In this document: positions 1-9,406 of the stretch, piece by piece
Position numbering within the stretch: the stretch's first letter is position 1
How the letters are laid out: every line of letters begins with the position of its first letter
Source of the DNA: DASVWH01 sp036389715
GTDB lineage: Bacteria > Acidobacteriota > Blastocatellia > Pyrinomonadales > Pyrinomonadaceae
Length of the DNA stretch: 20,915 nt
Direction of reading: 5' to 3'
Assembly (NCBI GenBank): GCA_036389715.1
Contig: DASVWH010000181.1
Location: forward strand, 1 to 20,915
Translations under genes and position numbers: made by a program
Notes under the pieces: model-generated
Databases searched by the model: none
Seen by the model: the letters and a program-made list of their open reading frames with translations, nothing else
What the model was told of the DNA's origin: nothing

Positions 1-10
1 CAATCAACAG

Positions 11-92
11 ACAGTCCGGCGTCTGAAGTCAGGTCTCAAGGGAAAAGCGCCCGCCGCTTTGTCTTGAGACCTGATTTCAGACGCCGGACTGT
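11..92. repeat. Long inverted repeat (hairpin) at the 3' end of pgsA
   Basis: Arms 11-40 and 63-92 are 30 bases each and complementary except at one position. An inner stem adds 44-49 (AAAGCG) with 55-60 (CGCTTT), so nearly the whole 82-base stretch folds. A T-run (92-96) follows on the plus strand, so it could terminate a plus-strand gene lying left of the window. On the minus strand it lies just after the pgsA stop codon (95-97). The arms are much longer than in a usual intrinsic terminator, so a dispersed palindromic element acting as a terminator is equally possible. Confidence 0.8.
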
Positions 93-94
93 TT

Positions 95-850
95 TTATCT
101 CTCCTGCGGCGAGCGCGACGGGGTGATGGCCGCGGCTCCGACGACGACGCCCTTGGCCTTGCGCTTCGATTGAGCGCGCTCGACCACCGATTGATAGAAC
201 TCGCGGAAGTAGTCGTACATCGAGTAGCAGGCCGAGAGCACGACGATCCAGAGCATCGCGCGCCCCGCCGAATAGAGCAGCACCTGCCAGTCCGTGACAC
301 TCGTTCGCCCCTCGCCGAAGAGGTGATGCAGGGCTGCGCGCAGTTCGGGAACGGTCCAGAACTGGACGGCCGGGAAAGCGTAGCCGAAGTTGGCGACGGG
401 CGGCTGGCCGGAAACGCTCGAAACGATCAGCAGCGAGACGGCCACGACCTGCGACAACATCTTGAACTTGCCCATCTTCGAGGCCGCGATAATCACTCCG
501 TCCTCGGCCGCAATCGAGCGCAGGCCCGTCACGGCAAACTCCCTGCCGACGATAATCACGACGGCCCATGCCGGGGCCAGCCTATTTTCGACCAGTGAAA
601 TCAGCGCCGCCGAAATGAGCAGCTTGTCCGCGATGGGGTCGAGCAGCTTGCCGAGCCGCGAGACCTGGTGGCGACGCCTGGCGAAATGGCCGTCCAGGTA
701 GTCCGTAAAGGCTGCGGCCAGGAATATCGAGACGCCGAGCAGGTGGCGCGGCACGCCGAACCAGTTCTCCGAAAAAGGCGTCAGCAGCACCACGACCAAC
801 AGCGGCACGATGAAGATGCGGGACAACGTCAATGAGTTAGGAAGATTCAC
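95..850 (-). CDS. pgsA: CDP-diacylglycerol--glycerol-3-phosphate 3-phosphatidyltransferase
   Basis: This inner-membrane enzyme would transfer a phosphatidyl group from CDP-diacylglycerol to glycerol-3-phosphate, the committed step toward phosphatidylglycerol and cardiolipin. The protein (251 aa) carries the full CDP-alcohol phosphatidyltransferase signature DG-x2-AR-x8-G-x3-D-x3-D at residues 53-75, flanked by hydrophobic segments, and opens with the PgsA-like NLPNSLTLSRI. I chose the GTG at 850 because a GGAG lies 5 bases upstream. The longer frame starting with ATG at 961 would begin inside the predicted -35 box. The protein is longer than the usual 180-200 aa. Part of the excess is an insertion of roughly 45 residues between the last two membrane segments, rich in aromatic residues and prolines. 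Another member of the CDP-alcohol transferase family is possible, but the N-terminus favours PgsA. Confidence 0.87.
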   Translation of the reverse strand: MNLPNSLTLSRIFIVPLLVVVLLTPFSENWFGVPRHLLGVSIFLAAAFTDYLDGHFARRRHQVSRLGKLLDPIADKLLISAALISLVENRLAPAWAVVIIVGREFAVTGLRSIAAEDGVIIAASKMGKFKMLSQVVAVSLLIVSSVSGQPPVANFGYAFPAVQFWTVPELRAALHHLFGEGRTSVTDWQVLLYSAGRAMLWIVVLSACYSMYDYFREFYQSVVERAQSKRKAKGVVVGAAAITPSRSPQER

Positions 851-931
851 ACCATCTCCAGCCCTGCCAGTCCAGGCACGCCGTTTCAGTAGCGGCAATC
901 GTGATGAAAGGCTTTTACACGTTTCCAGCGA

Positions 932-961
932 AGTGTAGGACCGGCCCGCAAGCAGTGTCAA
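932..961 (-). promoter_or_regulatory. Sigma-70-type promoter for pgsA
   Basis: On the minus strand there is a perfect TTGACA (-35, positions 961-956), an 18-base spacer and TACACT (-10, 937-932, 4 of 6 consensus). Transcription would start near 925, leaving a leader of about 75 bases before the GTG at 850. This supports that start over the upstream ATG. Confidence 0.6.
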
Positions 962-965
962 GAAA

Positions 966-1042
966 AGTGAGCAGTAAGCTGTGAGCAGTAAGCAGTTCTT
1001 CCTTGCTTTTAACTGTTCACAGCTTACCGCTTACTGCTCACT
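966..1042. repeat. Quasi-palindromic inverted repeat with internal direct repeats
   Basis: Arms 966-997 and 1011-1042 (32 bases each) are complementary, with 14 matching bases in a row at the outer end, 5 at the inner end and scattered mismatches between. The left arm also holds a 13-base direct repeat, GTGAGCAGTAAGC, at 967-979 and 981-993. It lies between the divergent pgsA and uvrA promoters, so it is not a simple terminator. It could be a dispersed palindromic element or a cruciform-forming spacer. Confidence 0.75.
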
Positions 1043-1052
1043 TCCTGCTGGC

Positions 1053-1081
1053 TTGCTCGCCACCCGATGGTCGGCTACAAT
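1053..1081 (+). promoter_or_regulatory. Sigma-70-type promoter for uvrA
   Basis: TTGCTC (1053-1058) is followed after exactly 17 bases by TACAAT (1076-1081, 5 of 6 consensus). The start would fall near 1088, about 53 bases ahead of the uvrA ATG. The -35 box is weak. I see no LexA-like operator over it, so SOS control is not evident. Confidence 0.5.
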
Positions 1082-1140
1082 TGATGGTTCTGCGTCCTGT
1101 CCGGGTCGTCGCTATCGGGGGCGCACTCTATTTTCTTATC

Positions 1141-4020
<2,880 letters not shown>

Positions 4021-4023
<3 letters not shown>

Positions 4024-4029
4024 TATACT
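4021..4029 (+). promoter_or_regulatory. Extended -10 promoter for gmhA
   Basis: TGA-TATACT matches the extended -10 form (TGn + TATAAT-like, 5 of 6), and the TGA is itself the uvrA stop codon. No -35 box is seen, as usual for this promoter class. The predicted start is near 4036, about 44 bases before gmhA, so gmhA may be transcribed independently of uvrA. Confidence 0.4.
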
Positions 4030-4079
4030 CTCGCTGCCGGGCCGTGCCGGGCGGGCCATGAGCGCGGTCGCCATCAGTA

Positions 4080-4679
4080 ATGAACAATCATATTTCAGCA
4101 ATCGTCGCCGACAGTCTCGACGTTAAGCGTCGCTACTTTGCAGAGCACTCGGGCGAGGTCGAGCGTGCGGCCGGGATGATTGCCGAGGCCTTCGCGGCGG
4201 GCGGCAAGCTGCTGCTCTTCGGCAACGGCGGCTCAAGCTGCGACGCACAGCACATCGCGGGCGAGTTCATCAATCGCTTCCTGCCGCAGAATCGCCGCGC
4301 GCTCCCGGCCATCGCGCTCTCGACCGACGGCGGCGTCCTGACCTGCATCGCCAACGACACGGGTTTTGACAACATCTTTGCGCGGCAGGTGGAAGCGCTC
4401 GGCGCGCCGGGCGACATCTGCCTCGCCATCTCCACTTCCGGCCAGTCTCGGAATATCGTCGCGGCCATCGAGCGGGCGCGCGCCGCCGGAATGAAAGTCA
4501 TCGGGCTGCTGGGGAAGGACGGCGGGCTCTGCGCACCGCTCTGCGACCTCGCGCTGGTCGTCGCCAGCGATGACACGCAGCGCATACAGGAGACGCACAA
4601 CCTGATCGGCCACGTCATCTGCGAGCTGGTCGAGCTGGCCCTCTTCACGCCGGACGGAGAGGGAAAGGAGCGACGCTAA
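4080..4679 (+). CDS. gmhA: D-sedoheptulose-7-phosphate isomerase (SIS domain)
   Basis: GmhA converts sedoheptulose-7-phosphate to D-glycero-D-manno-heptose-7-phosphate in the cytoplasm, the first step toward ADP-heptose for the lipopolysaccharide core or other heptosylated glycans. The protein (199 aa; family about 190) has the SIS phosphosugar loops GNGGSS (48-53) and STSGQS (118-123). The residues matching the zinc ligands of E. coli GmhA are present at the right spacing: H58, E62, Q170 and H178. This separates it from DiaA-like SIS proteins that lack the catalytic set. The ATG at 4080 is preceded by an in-frame stop at 4059, so no longer form is possible. No clear ribosome binding site is seen. 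The next gene starts 3 bases after its stop, so the two are almost certainly cotranscribed and probably functionally linked. Confidence 0.88.
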   Translation: MNNHISAIVADSLDVKRRYFAEHSGEVERAAGMIAEAFAAGGKLLLFGNGGSSCDAQHIAGEFINRFLPQNRRALPAIALSTDGGVLTCIANDTGFDNIFARQVEALGAPGDICLAISTSGQSRNIVAAIERARAAGMKVIGLLGKDGGLCAPLCDLALVVASDDTQRIQETHNLIGHVICELVELALFTPDGEGKERR

Positions 4680-4682
4680 TCC

Positions 4683-5651
4683 GTGTCAATCTACGAAGAC
4701 GACGTGCGGCCTCTGGACCTGGATAAAGTCACAACCTATCCGCTCGCGTCTCGCCCGAGCAAGGTCACCGCCGACGATTTCGCCAGGCCTCTCACAGCAG
4801 ACTCTTCGCTCCGTGATTTTCTGAATTCGCTCCCGGACATTCTCGCCGTCCGCTCCCTGCGCCAGCTCTCTGCCCGCATCCGTCGCGCGCAGAGCCTGGG
4901 TAAGCCGATCATCTGGGGCATCGGCGGCCACGTCGTCAAGACCGGCCTTGCGCCCGTCATCATTGACCTGATGCGCCGCGGCTTCGTCAGCGCGATTGCC
5001 GCCAACGGCTCGGTGCTCATCCATGATGCGGAGATAGCCCTGGTCGGCTCGACCTCCGAAGATGTGGACGCGACGCTCGGCGCAGGAGCATTCGGCGCGG
5101 CCGACGAGACCGGAAAGCTGCTGAACAGGGCAGCGCGCGAAGGCGCACGGAACGGGATTGGCCTGGGCGAAGCGATGGGCCGTGCGCTCAGCGAAGGCGA
5201 CCCGCAGTACGGGGATTATTCCCTGCTCTGCGCTGCCTACGGCCAGCGCGTGCCCTTCACCGCACACGTCACCATCGGCGCGGACATAGCTCATTTTCAC
5301 CCGAGCGCGGACGGCGCGGCTCTCGGCGCGACGACGCACACGGATTTCCGCCTGCTCGCCGAGCTGGTCAGGCGCATGAACGGCGGCGGCGTTTATCTTA
5401 ACGTCGGCTCGGCCGTCATTCTGCCGGAGATATTCCTCAAGGCCGTCACGCTCGTGCGCAACCTGGGCCACCCGCTCGCGGACATCACGACGGCCAACTT
5501 CGATTTCATCCAATCCTACCGCCCGCTGACTAATGTCGTCCGCCGCCCCGTAGCAGACGGCGCGGGCCAGGGCTACGCCATCACTGGCCACCATGAATTA
5601 ACCATCCCGCTGCTCGCAGCCGCGATCCTCTGCGACAACTCCGAAGAGTAG
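4683..5651 (+). CDS. Uncharacterised protein, possible deoxyhypusine-synthase-like fold, linked to gmhA
   Basis: I do not recognise a characterised family for this 322-aa protein. It has no signal peptide or membrane segment and should be cytoplasmic. Glycine-rich patches suggest a Rossmann-like fold: GIGGHVVKTG (79-88), ANGSVLIHD (107-115), GSAVILPE (242-249) and GHHELTIPL (302-310). The arrangement recalls deoxyhypusine synthase, but the active-site lysine context of that enzyme is not apparent, and bacteria lack hypusinated eIF5A. Several His and Asp residues (H83, H114, D115, H204, H206, H219) could bind metal or substrate. The GTG start at 4683 is 3 bases after gmhA, with AAGGAG about 12 bases upstream inside gmhA. 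That tight coupling suggests a role in heptose or sugar-phosphate metabolism, which is inference from context only. Confidence 0.75.
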   Translation: MSIYEDDVRPLDLDKVTTYPLASRPSKVTADDFARPLTADSSLRDFLNSLPDILAVRSLRQLSARIRRAQSLGKPIIWGIGGHVVKTGLAPVIIDLMRRGFVSAIAANGSVLIHDAEIALVGSTSEDVDATLGAGAFGAADETGKLLNRAAREGARNGIGLGEAMGRALSEGDPQYGDYSLLCAAYGQRVPFTAHVTIGADIAHFHPSADGAALGATTHTDFRLLAELVRRMNGGGVYLNVGSAVILPEIFLKAVTLVRNLGHPLADITTANFDFIQSYRPLTNVVRRPVADGAGQGYAITGHHELTIPLLAAAILCDNSEE

Positions 5652-5729
5652 ACGGCCGCCAGCGCACGGCTCCAGCGGGCCCCGCCCTCCAAACCCTGCT
5701 CTCCAGACAACACGCGCGCTCCCGTCAGC

Positions 5730-5751
5730 GCCGGGCCACGTTGGACCCGGC
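5730..5751 (+). terminator. Possible terminator hairpin after the gmhA operon
   Basis: GCCGGG (5730-5735) pairs with CCCGGC (5746-5751), and CCA/TGG adds three inner pairs around one bulged base. Only a short T tract (CCCTTTC) follows, so this is a weak intrinsic terminator at best. It lies about 80 bases after the upstream stop and before the next promoter. Confidence 0.3.
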
Positions 5752-5800
5752 CCTTTCGCGGCCATAAACCGGCCATAAAAACCCCTGCGGCGAATCCCTG

Positions 5801-5827
5801 TTGACACCTCCGGGCTTCCTGTATAAA
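5801..5827 (+). promoter_or_regulatory. Promoter of the TonB-receptor-like gene
   Basis: A perfect TTGACA (5801-5806) is followed by TATAAA (5822-5827, 5 of 6 consensus) with a 15-base spacer, shorter than the 17-base optimum. A poorer -10 (TAAACT, 5824-5829) would give 17. A short spacer often goes with activator or repressor control. Transcription would start near 5834, giving a leader of almost 200 bases. Confidence 0.5.
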
Positions 5828-5839
5828 CTCCAACACTTG

Positions 5840-5862
5840 AAAATGAAAACCGTTTTCATTTT
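5840..5862. promoter_or_regulatory. Fur/Zur-like 7-1-7 palindromic operator
   Basis: AAAATGAAAAC, a central C, then GTTTTCATTTT form a perfect 11-1-11 inverted repeat. The core TGAAAAC-C-GTTTTCA (5844-5858) has the 7-1-7 geometry of Fur-family boxes (TGATAAT-N-ATTATCA), matching 5 of 7 bases per half. It lies just downstream of the predicted start, where a bound repressor would block transcription of the outer-membrane receptor. As RNA it could also form a weak AT-rich hairpin. Confidence 0.45.
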
Positions 5863-5904
5863 AAAAGAAAGCGCATGCGGAAAGCGGGACTTGAAAACAT
5901 CCAG

Positions 5905-5950
5905 GGGCTCCTCTCACGGCAAAGTATCCCGCGGAGCGGCGAGAGGGCCC
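5905..5950 (+). other. Candidate structured 5' leader
   Basis: GGG (5905-5907) and TCCTCTC (5909-5915) pair with GAGAGGG and CCC (5941-5950), giving about 10 base pairs with one bulged C. Inside, CCGC (5929-5932) pairs with GCGG (5936-5939). The sequence ACGGCAAAG sits single-stranded between the stems. It does not match a riboswitch class I can name. Confidence 0.3.
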
Positions 5951-6031
5951 GTTTCAACGAGTAGAGAGAGCTTGCGGCTCGCCCGTTTTGGGCAGCGCGC
6001 GGGCTTTAATTTTCACCTGGAGCATATTCGG

Positions 6032-8752
6032 ATGTCTGTCAACGGTGCGCGCAAAGATGCGCCACGCCTTCACCTGGTATTCCTACTGATTGCGCTCGGA
6101 CTCCTTTTTCAATCCCCCGCCTTCGCTCAAACTGAAACGACGACGGGCATTCGCGGCACTGTCACGACCGAAGGCAACGGGAGCGTCATCGCGGGCGCGC
6201 GCATTACGGCCCGGAGCCGGAGTTTGCGTGTGCAGCGGGAGGGCTCGACGGATGAGGAGGGCCGCTTCGTGCTCTACGGGCTGCCTCCCGGCGAGGACTA
6301 TGAAGTGAGCATCGAGGCGGAAGGTTTTCGCCCGGCAATCAATCGAAATGTCAGGCTGGTTTCGGGCGATGCGGTCCGGCTCGACGCCGCGCTCGAAATC
6401 CGTGCGATCAAGGAGTCCGTGACGATTATTGACGAGACGGCGGCGGCGGTCGTCAGCAACGCGCCGGAGATCAGCCAGGTCGTAGATGCGAGGCGAGCCA
6501 ACGAGCTGCCCTCGAACGGGCGGAGCGTCAACCGGCTGGCGCTGCTGGACCCGCACGTGCGCAACACTGGCGGACTAGGGGCCGACGGCTCGACTTCGGC
6601 GCGGCTCTCGATCAACGCCAATTCCTACCGCCAGACTTTTTACCGGCTCGACGGCAATACCAATTACGATTCGGTCTTCGCCAACGCGCCGCAGCAGCAG
6701 GTCTCGCTCTCGGCCGTAGAGGAGTTCAAGGTCTTAACCAATCAATATTCGGCCGAGCACGGCGGCTCGTCTGCGGGCATCGTCAGCACCGTGACGAAAG
6801 CCGGGACGGCGGCCTTTCACGGCCAGGGCTTCTTCTTCCTGCGCCCGAGCGGCATTCAGGCCGCGCCGCCCGTCTCTCCCTTGAGCGTGCCCAACCAACT
6901 GTTGCAGTTCGGGGGTGCGCTCGGCGGTCCGCTCTGGAATGAGCGCGCGACGTTCTTCATGAGCTATGAAGGGACCAGGCAGGAGCGCGGGGCCTTCGTT
7001 CAATCGCCCGCCCCGCTCGTCTACACGGGCCATTTTCGCAACCACTTGGCACTGGTGCGCGCCGATTACCGCTTGAGCAACACGCACACGCTTGCCCTGC
7101 GGCTAAACGGCAACCGCGAGACCAACGACAATCCGAACGATAGGGTGAGCGGATTGACGCAGCCGAGCGCGGCGCAGTTGAGCAGGACGCAGGGCACGGG
7201 CGTGCAGTTGACGGATCGAGTCGTGTGGGGGACGGCGCTCAATGAAGCGCGTTTCGGCTATGTCAACTGGATTCCATCGGCGAGCGCGGCCGCTTTCCCG
7301 CAGGTCACGATCACGCGCCCGAACATCAGCACGGCAGGCAACTCCGCTTACTCCTGGGTGCGCGCACAGAGCTGGCAGTTCGCCGATCAACTGGCCTTCC
7401 AGAGCGGGCGGCATGAACTGAAGCTCGGCCTTGATTACACGCGGCAGAAGGTGCGCGACTTCAGCGTGACGCAGTTCGGCGAATACCGCCTGGGCCTGGG
7501 CGAGAGCGTGCCGGGGCCGAAGACCGAATACACGCAGACCTTCGGGACGGGCTTCGTCCGCTACGGGCAGACGCTCGCTTCCGCCTTCGTCCAGGATAAC
7601 TGGCGTTTGGCTTCGCGCCTGACTGTCAATCTGGGCTTGCGCTACGACTATCAATCCATCACGGATGATCGCAACAACTTTGCGCCGCGCCTGGGGTTCG
7701 CGCTCGACGTGGCGGGCGACGGCAAGACCGTTATCCGCGGCGGCGCGGGCGTCTTCTACGATCAATATTACATGTACATCACGCGGCGCTTTCTCTTGCA
7801 GGGAGTGGATTCGCCGACCGCGACCTACAGGCTCAAGTACGGCGAGGCCGGGTTCCCCGCATTCCCGAACTCGCTGGTCGCGCCGCCCTCGACGGCACGG
7901 CCTCTGAAGCGCGACTTCATCTACCTGCCCGCCGCCCGGCTGCTCAATCCCTACAGCATGCAATTCTCGCTCGGGCTTCAGCGCACGCTGTTCGGAGACT
8001 GGACTTTGAGCGCCGATGCGCTGCACTCGCGCACTCTCAAGCAGATGCGCGTCAACGACATCAACGCCATCACGCCTTTCAATCGGACGCGCCCGTTTCA
8101 GAGCTACGCGGGCGTTCCGGTCAACAAAATAGCGGTCGTCGAAAACAGTTCTGCGAGCAGCTACGATGCGCTCGATGTCGGCTTGACGAAACGCTTCGCG
8201 GACCGTTTTCAGTTCGAGGCGCACTACGTTTACTCGTCGGCGCTGACGCTGGCGATGTTCTTCGGCGAGCCTGATACCGGAATCCCGAACAACTTCGGGA
8301 CGAGCGAGAGGCTTGAGCGCGGGCCGAGCGATTTTCACCAGCGGCACAGGCTCATCTCGCACGGGCTCGTCGAGCTGCCTTTCGATTCGCAGCTCTCTTT
8401 CGTCGCCACGCTCGCCTCGGGCCTGCCCGTCAATCCGCTGACCGGAGACGACACGAACGGCGACGGTTACCGTGTGGACAGGCCCGCCGCGTTCGCGCGC
8501 AACTCCTTTCGCACGCCCGCGCAGGCCAGCTTCGATGCCTCGCTCGCCAAGCGAGTGAAGCTCGGCGAGGGCGTGCGGCTTGAACTGCGCGCGGAGGGCT
8601 TCAATCTCTTCAACCGCTCCAATTTCATCAAGCTCAACAACATCTACGGCAACGGGCCGACGCCCTTAAAGGATTTCCTGACGCCGGTCGCGGGCATCTC
8701 GAACTCGGACCCGGGGCGGCAATTTCAATTCGGCGCGCGCCTCATCTTTTGA
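6032..8752 (+). CDS. TonB-dependent-receptor-like (Oar-type) outer-membrane protein
   Basis: This is a predicted 906-aa outer-membrane beta-barrel. The ATG at 6032 has GGAG 9 bases upstream and is followed by a classical signal peptide with an AFA|Q cleavage site at residue 32. Residues of about 38-125 form a carboxypeptidase-regulatory-like (Ig-fold) domain. A plug-like domain follows to about 255, and the rest is rich in alternating aromatic strands typical of a barrel. The last residues, FGARLIF, end in the terminal Phe expected for outer-membrane insertion. The family, common in Acidobacteriota and Bacteroidota, imports large ligands or serves as an adhesin-like Oar protein; the ligand is unknown. 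The Fur/Zur-like palindrome upstream would fit metal-linked uptake. No partner SusD, ExbB or ExbD gene lies nearby. Confidence 0.88.
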   Translation: MSVNGARKDAPRLHLVFLLIALGLLFQSPAFAQTETTTGIRGTVTTEGNGSVIAGARITARSRSLRVQREGSTDEEGRFVLYGLPPGEDYEVSIEAEGFRPAINRNVRLVSGDAVRLDAALEIRAIKESVTIIDETAAAVVSNAPEISQVVDARRANELPSNGRSVNRLALLDPHVRNTGGLGADGSTSARLSINANSYRQTFYRLDGNTNYDSVFANAPQQQVSLSAVEEFKVLTNQYSAEHGGSSAGIVSTVTKAGTAAFHGQGFFFLRPSGIQAAPPVSPLSVPNQLLQFGGALGGPLWNERATFFMSYEGTRQERGAFVQSPAPLVYTGHFRNHLALVRADYRLSNTHTLALRLNGNRETNDNPNDRVSGLTQPSAAQLSRTQGTGVQLTDRVVWGTALNEARFGYVNWIPSASAAAFPQVTITRPNISTAGNSAYSWVRAQSWQFADQLAFQSGRHELKLGLDYTRQKVRDFSVTQFGEYRLGLGESVPGPKTEYTQTFGTGFVRYGQTLASAFVQDNWRLASRLTVNLGLRYDYQSITDDRNNFAPRLGFALDVAGDGKTVIRGGAGVFYDQYYMYITRRFLLQGVDSPTATYRLKYGEAGFPAFPNSLVAPPSTARPLKRDFIYLPAARLLNPYSMQFSLGLQRTLFGDWTLSADALHSRTLKQMRVNDINAITPFNRTRPFQSYAGVPVNKIAVVENSSASSYDALDVGLTKRFADRFQFEAHYVYSSALTLAMFFGEPDTGIPNNFGTSERLERGPSDFHQRHRLISHGLVELPFDSQLSFVATLASGLPVNPLTGDDTNGDGYRVDRPAAFARNSFRTPAQASFDASLAKRVKLGEGVRLELRAEGFNLFNRSNFIKLNNIYGNGPTPLKDFLTPVAGISNSDPGRQFQFGARLIF

Positions 8753-8828
8753 AGGCCGTCGAAGCACATCATCCGGCACGCTCGGACCGGGCGAGCTTCG
8801 GCCAGCAGGCCGCGCGGCTTCTCCGGCA

Positions 8829-8859
8829 TTGTGCCCTGAGTCGGCCGTTGGGTTATAAT
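8829..8859 (+). promoter_or_regulatory. Promoter of the DksA/TraR-like gene
   Basis: A perfect TATAAT is at 8854-8859. The nearest -35 candidate is TTGTGC (8829-8834, spacer 19), which is poor. A start near 8866 leaves a leader of about 53 bases before the ATG at 8919. Confidence 0.5.
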
Positions 8860-8918
8860 CCGCGCCTGCTTAATTGATGGTCGAAGGATAAAACTTAACA
8901 GAGGGTAGAGAACGCTAA

Positions 8919-9299
8919 ATGGATGCACAGAAGTTGGAGCACTTTCGGAGCATATTGGAGGCGCAGTTGCGCCAGCACACTGAGAACGTGCGTGACGACC
9001 AGGCCGCCGCGCTCGACTTCGTCTCGGCGGACGACGGCGTCAAAGACAGCGTTGACATGTCGCTGCAAGACGTTAACCAGGAACTGGCGCTGCGGCTCGG
9101 CGAGCGCGAATCGCAGATGGTCGCCGACATAGACCAGGCGCTGTTGAGAATCGAGGAAGGCAGCTACGGGACGTGCGCACACTGCGGCAAACCGATAGAC
9201 GAGCGCCGCCTGGAAGCCGTGCCGACCGCGCGCTACGACGCCGCCTGCCAGACGGAGCTGGAAGCCAGAGAGGGCATGGGCGGCGCTCCGACGCTCTAA
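8919..9299 (+). CDS. DksA/TraR-family zinc-finger protein with a replaced cysteine
   Basis: Proteins of this family insert a coiled coil into the RNA polymerase secondary channel and tune transcription, often with ppGpp. This one (126 aa) has a charged helical N-terminal half with clustered acids at the likely coiled-coil tip (DDGVKDSVD, 38-46). The C-terminal finger is C86-x2-C89-x17-D107-x2-C110. The usual third cysteine is aspartate, while the GKPIDERRLEAVPTARY stretch between is typical. Zinc could be held by Cys3Asp, or metal binding may be lost. It is shorter than E. coli DksA (151 aa). An AGAGGG lies upstream of the ATG at 8919. It is transcribed alone and faces xerC, with a long hairpin between. 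The family is clear; whether it acts as DksA, as a TraR-like factor or in stress response cannot be told. Confidence 0.87.
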   Translation: MDAQKLEHFRSILEAQLRQHTENVRDDQAAALDFVSADDGVKDSVDMSLQDVNQELALRLGERESQMVADIDQALLRIEEGSYGTCAHCGKPIDERRLEAVPTARYDAACQTELEAREGMGGAPTL

Positions 9300-9328
9300 C
9301 GGCCGCGAAAGCATCAGAAGCGACAGGC

Positions 9329-9398
9329 GACGGATAACGAGCTACGGGTGGCGGGAGAAGAGATACTCTTTCCCGCCACCCGTAGCTCGTTATCCGTC
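9329..9398. terminator. Perfect 28-bp inverted repeat between convergent genes
   Basis: Arms 9329-9356 and 9371-9398 are exactly complementary over 28 bases. The 14-base loop pairs further (AAGAG/CTCTT). A second, outer pair of 9-base arms (9306-9314 with 9409-9417) is also perfect; its right arm is the end of the xerC coding sequence. A bidirectional terminator between the DksA-like gene and xerC is the natural role, but there is no strong T-run and the stem is far longer than needed. Confidence 0.75.
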
Positions 9399-9406
9399 AA
9401 TTCATC

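Larger units (their letters stand above)
5652..6031 (+). other. 380-base gene-free regulatory region upstream of the receptor gene
   Basis: No convincing coding sequence is seen. The receptor's frame is open back to 5801, but that extension crosses the promoter and operator and gives no plausible protein start. In order the region holds a weak terminator hairpin (5730-5751), a promoter (5801-5827), an 11-1-11 palindrome (5840-5862), a bulged 10-bp stem (5905-5950), a short GCCC/GGGC hairpin (5981-5993) and the ribosome binding site GGAG (6019-6022). Confidence 0.6.

Noticed and set aside
851..961. Upstream extension of pgsA to an ATG at 961
   Set aside because: That ATG overlaps the -35 hexamer of the likely promoter. 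The GTG at 850 has a ribosome binding site and the family-like N-terminus.
1003..1140. Upstream extension of uvrA to an ATG at 1003
   Set aside because: It would start within the inverted repeat and ahead of the predicted promoter, and the added residues do not resemble UvrA N-termini. The ATG at 1141 gives the standard start.
1040..1140. LexA/SOS operator upstream of uvrA
   Set aside because: No CTGT-N8-ACAG or GAAC-N4-GTTC type dyad is seen in the promoter region.
5905..5960. Cyclic-di-GMP-I (GEMM) riboswitch in the receptor leader
   Set aside because: A GGCAAAG is present, but the conserved GGACGCAAAG partner and the two-helix order are not.
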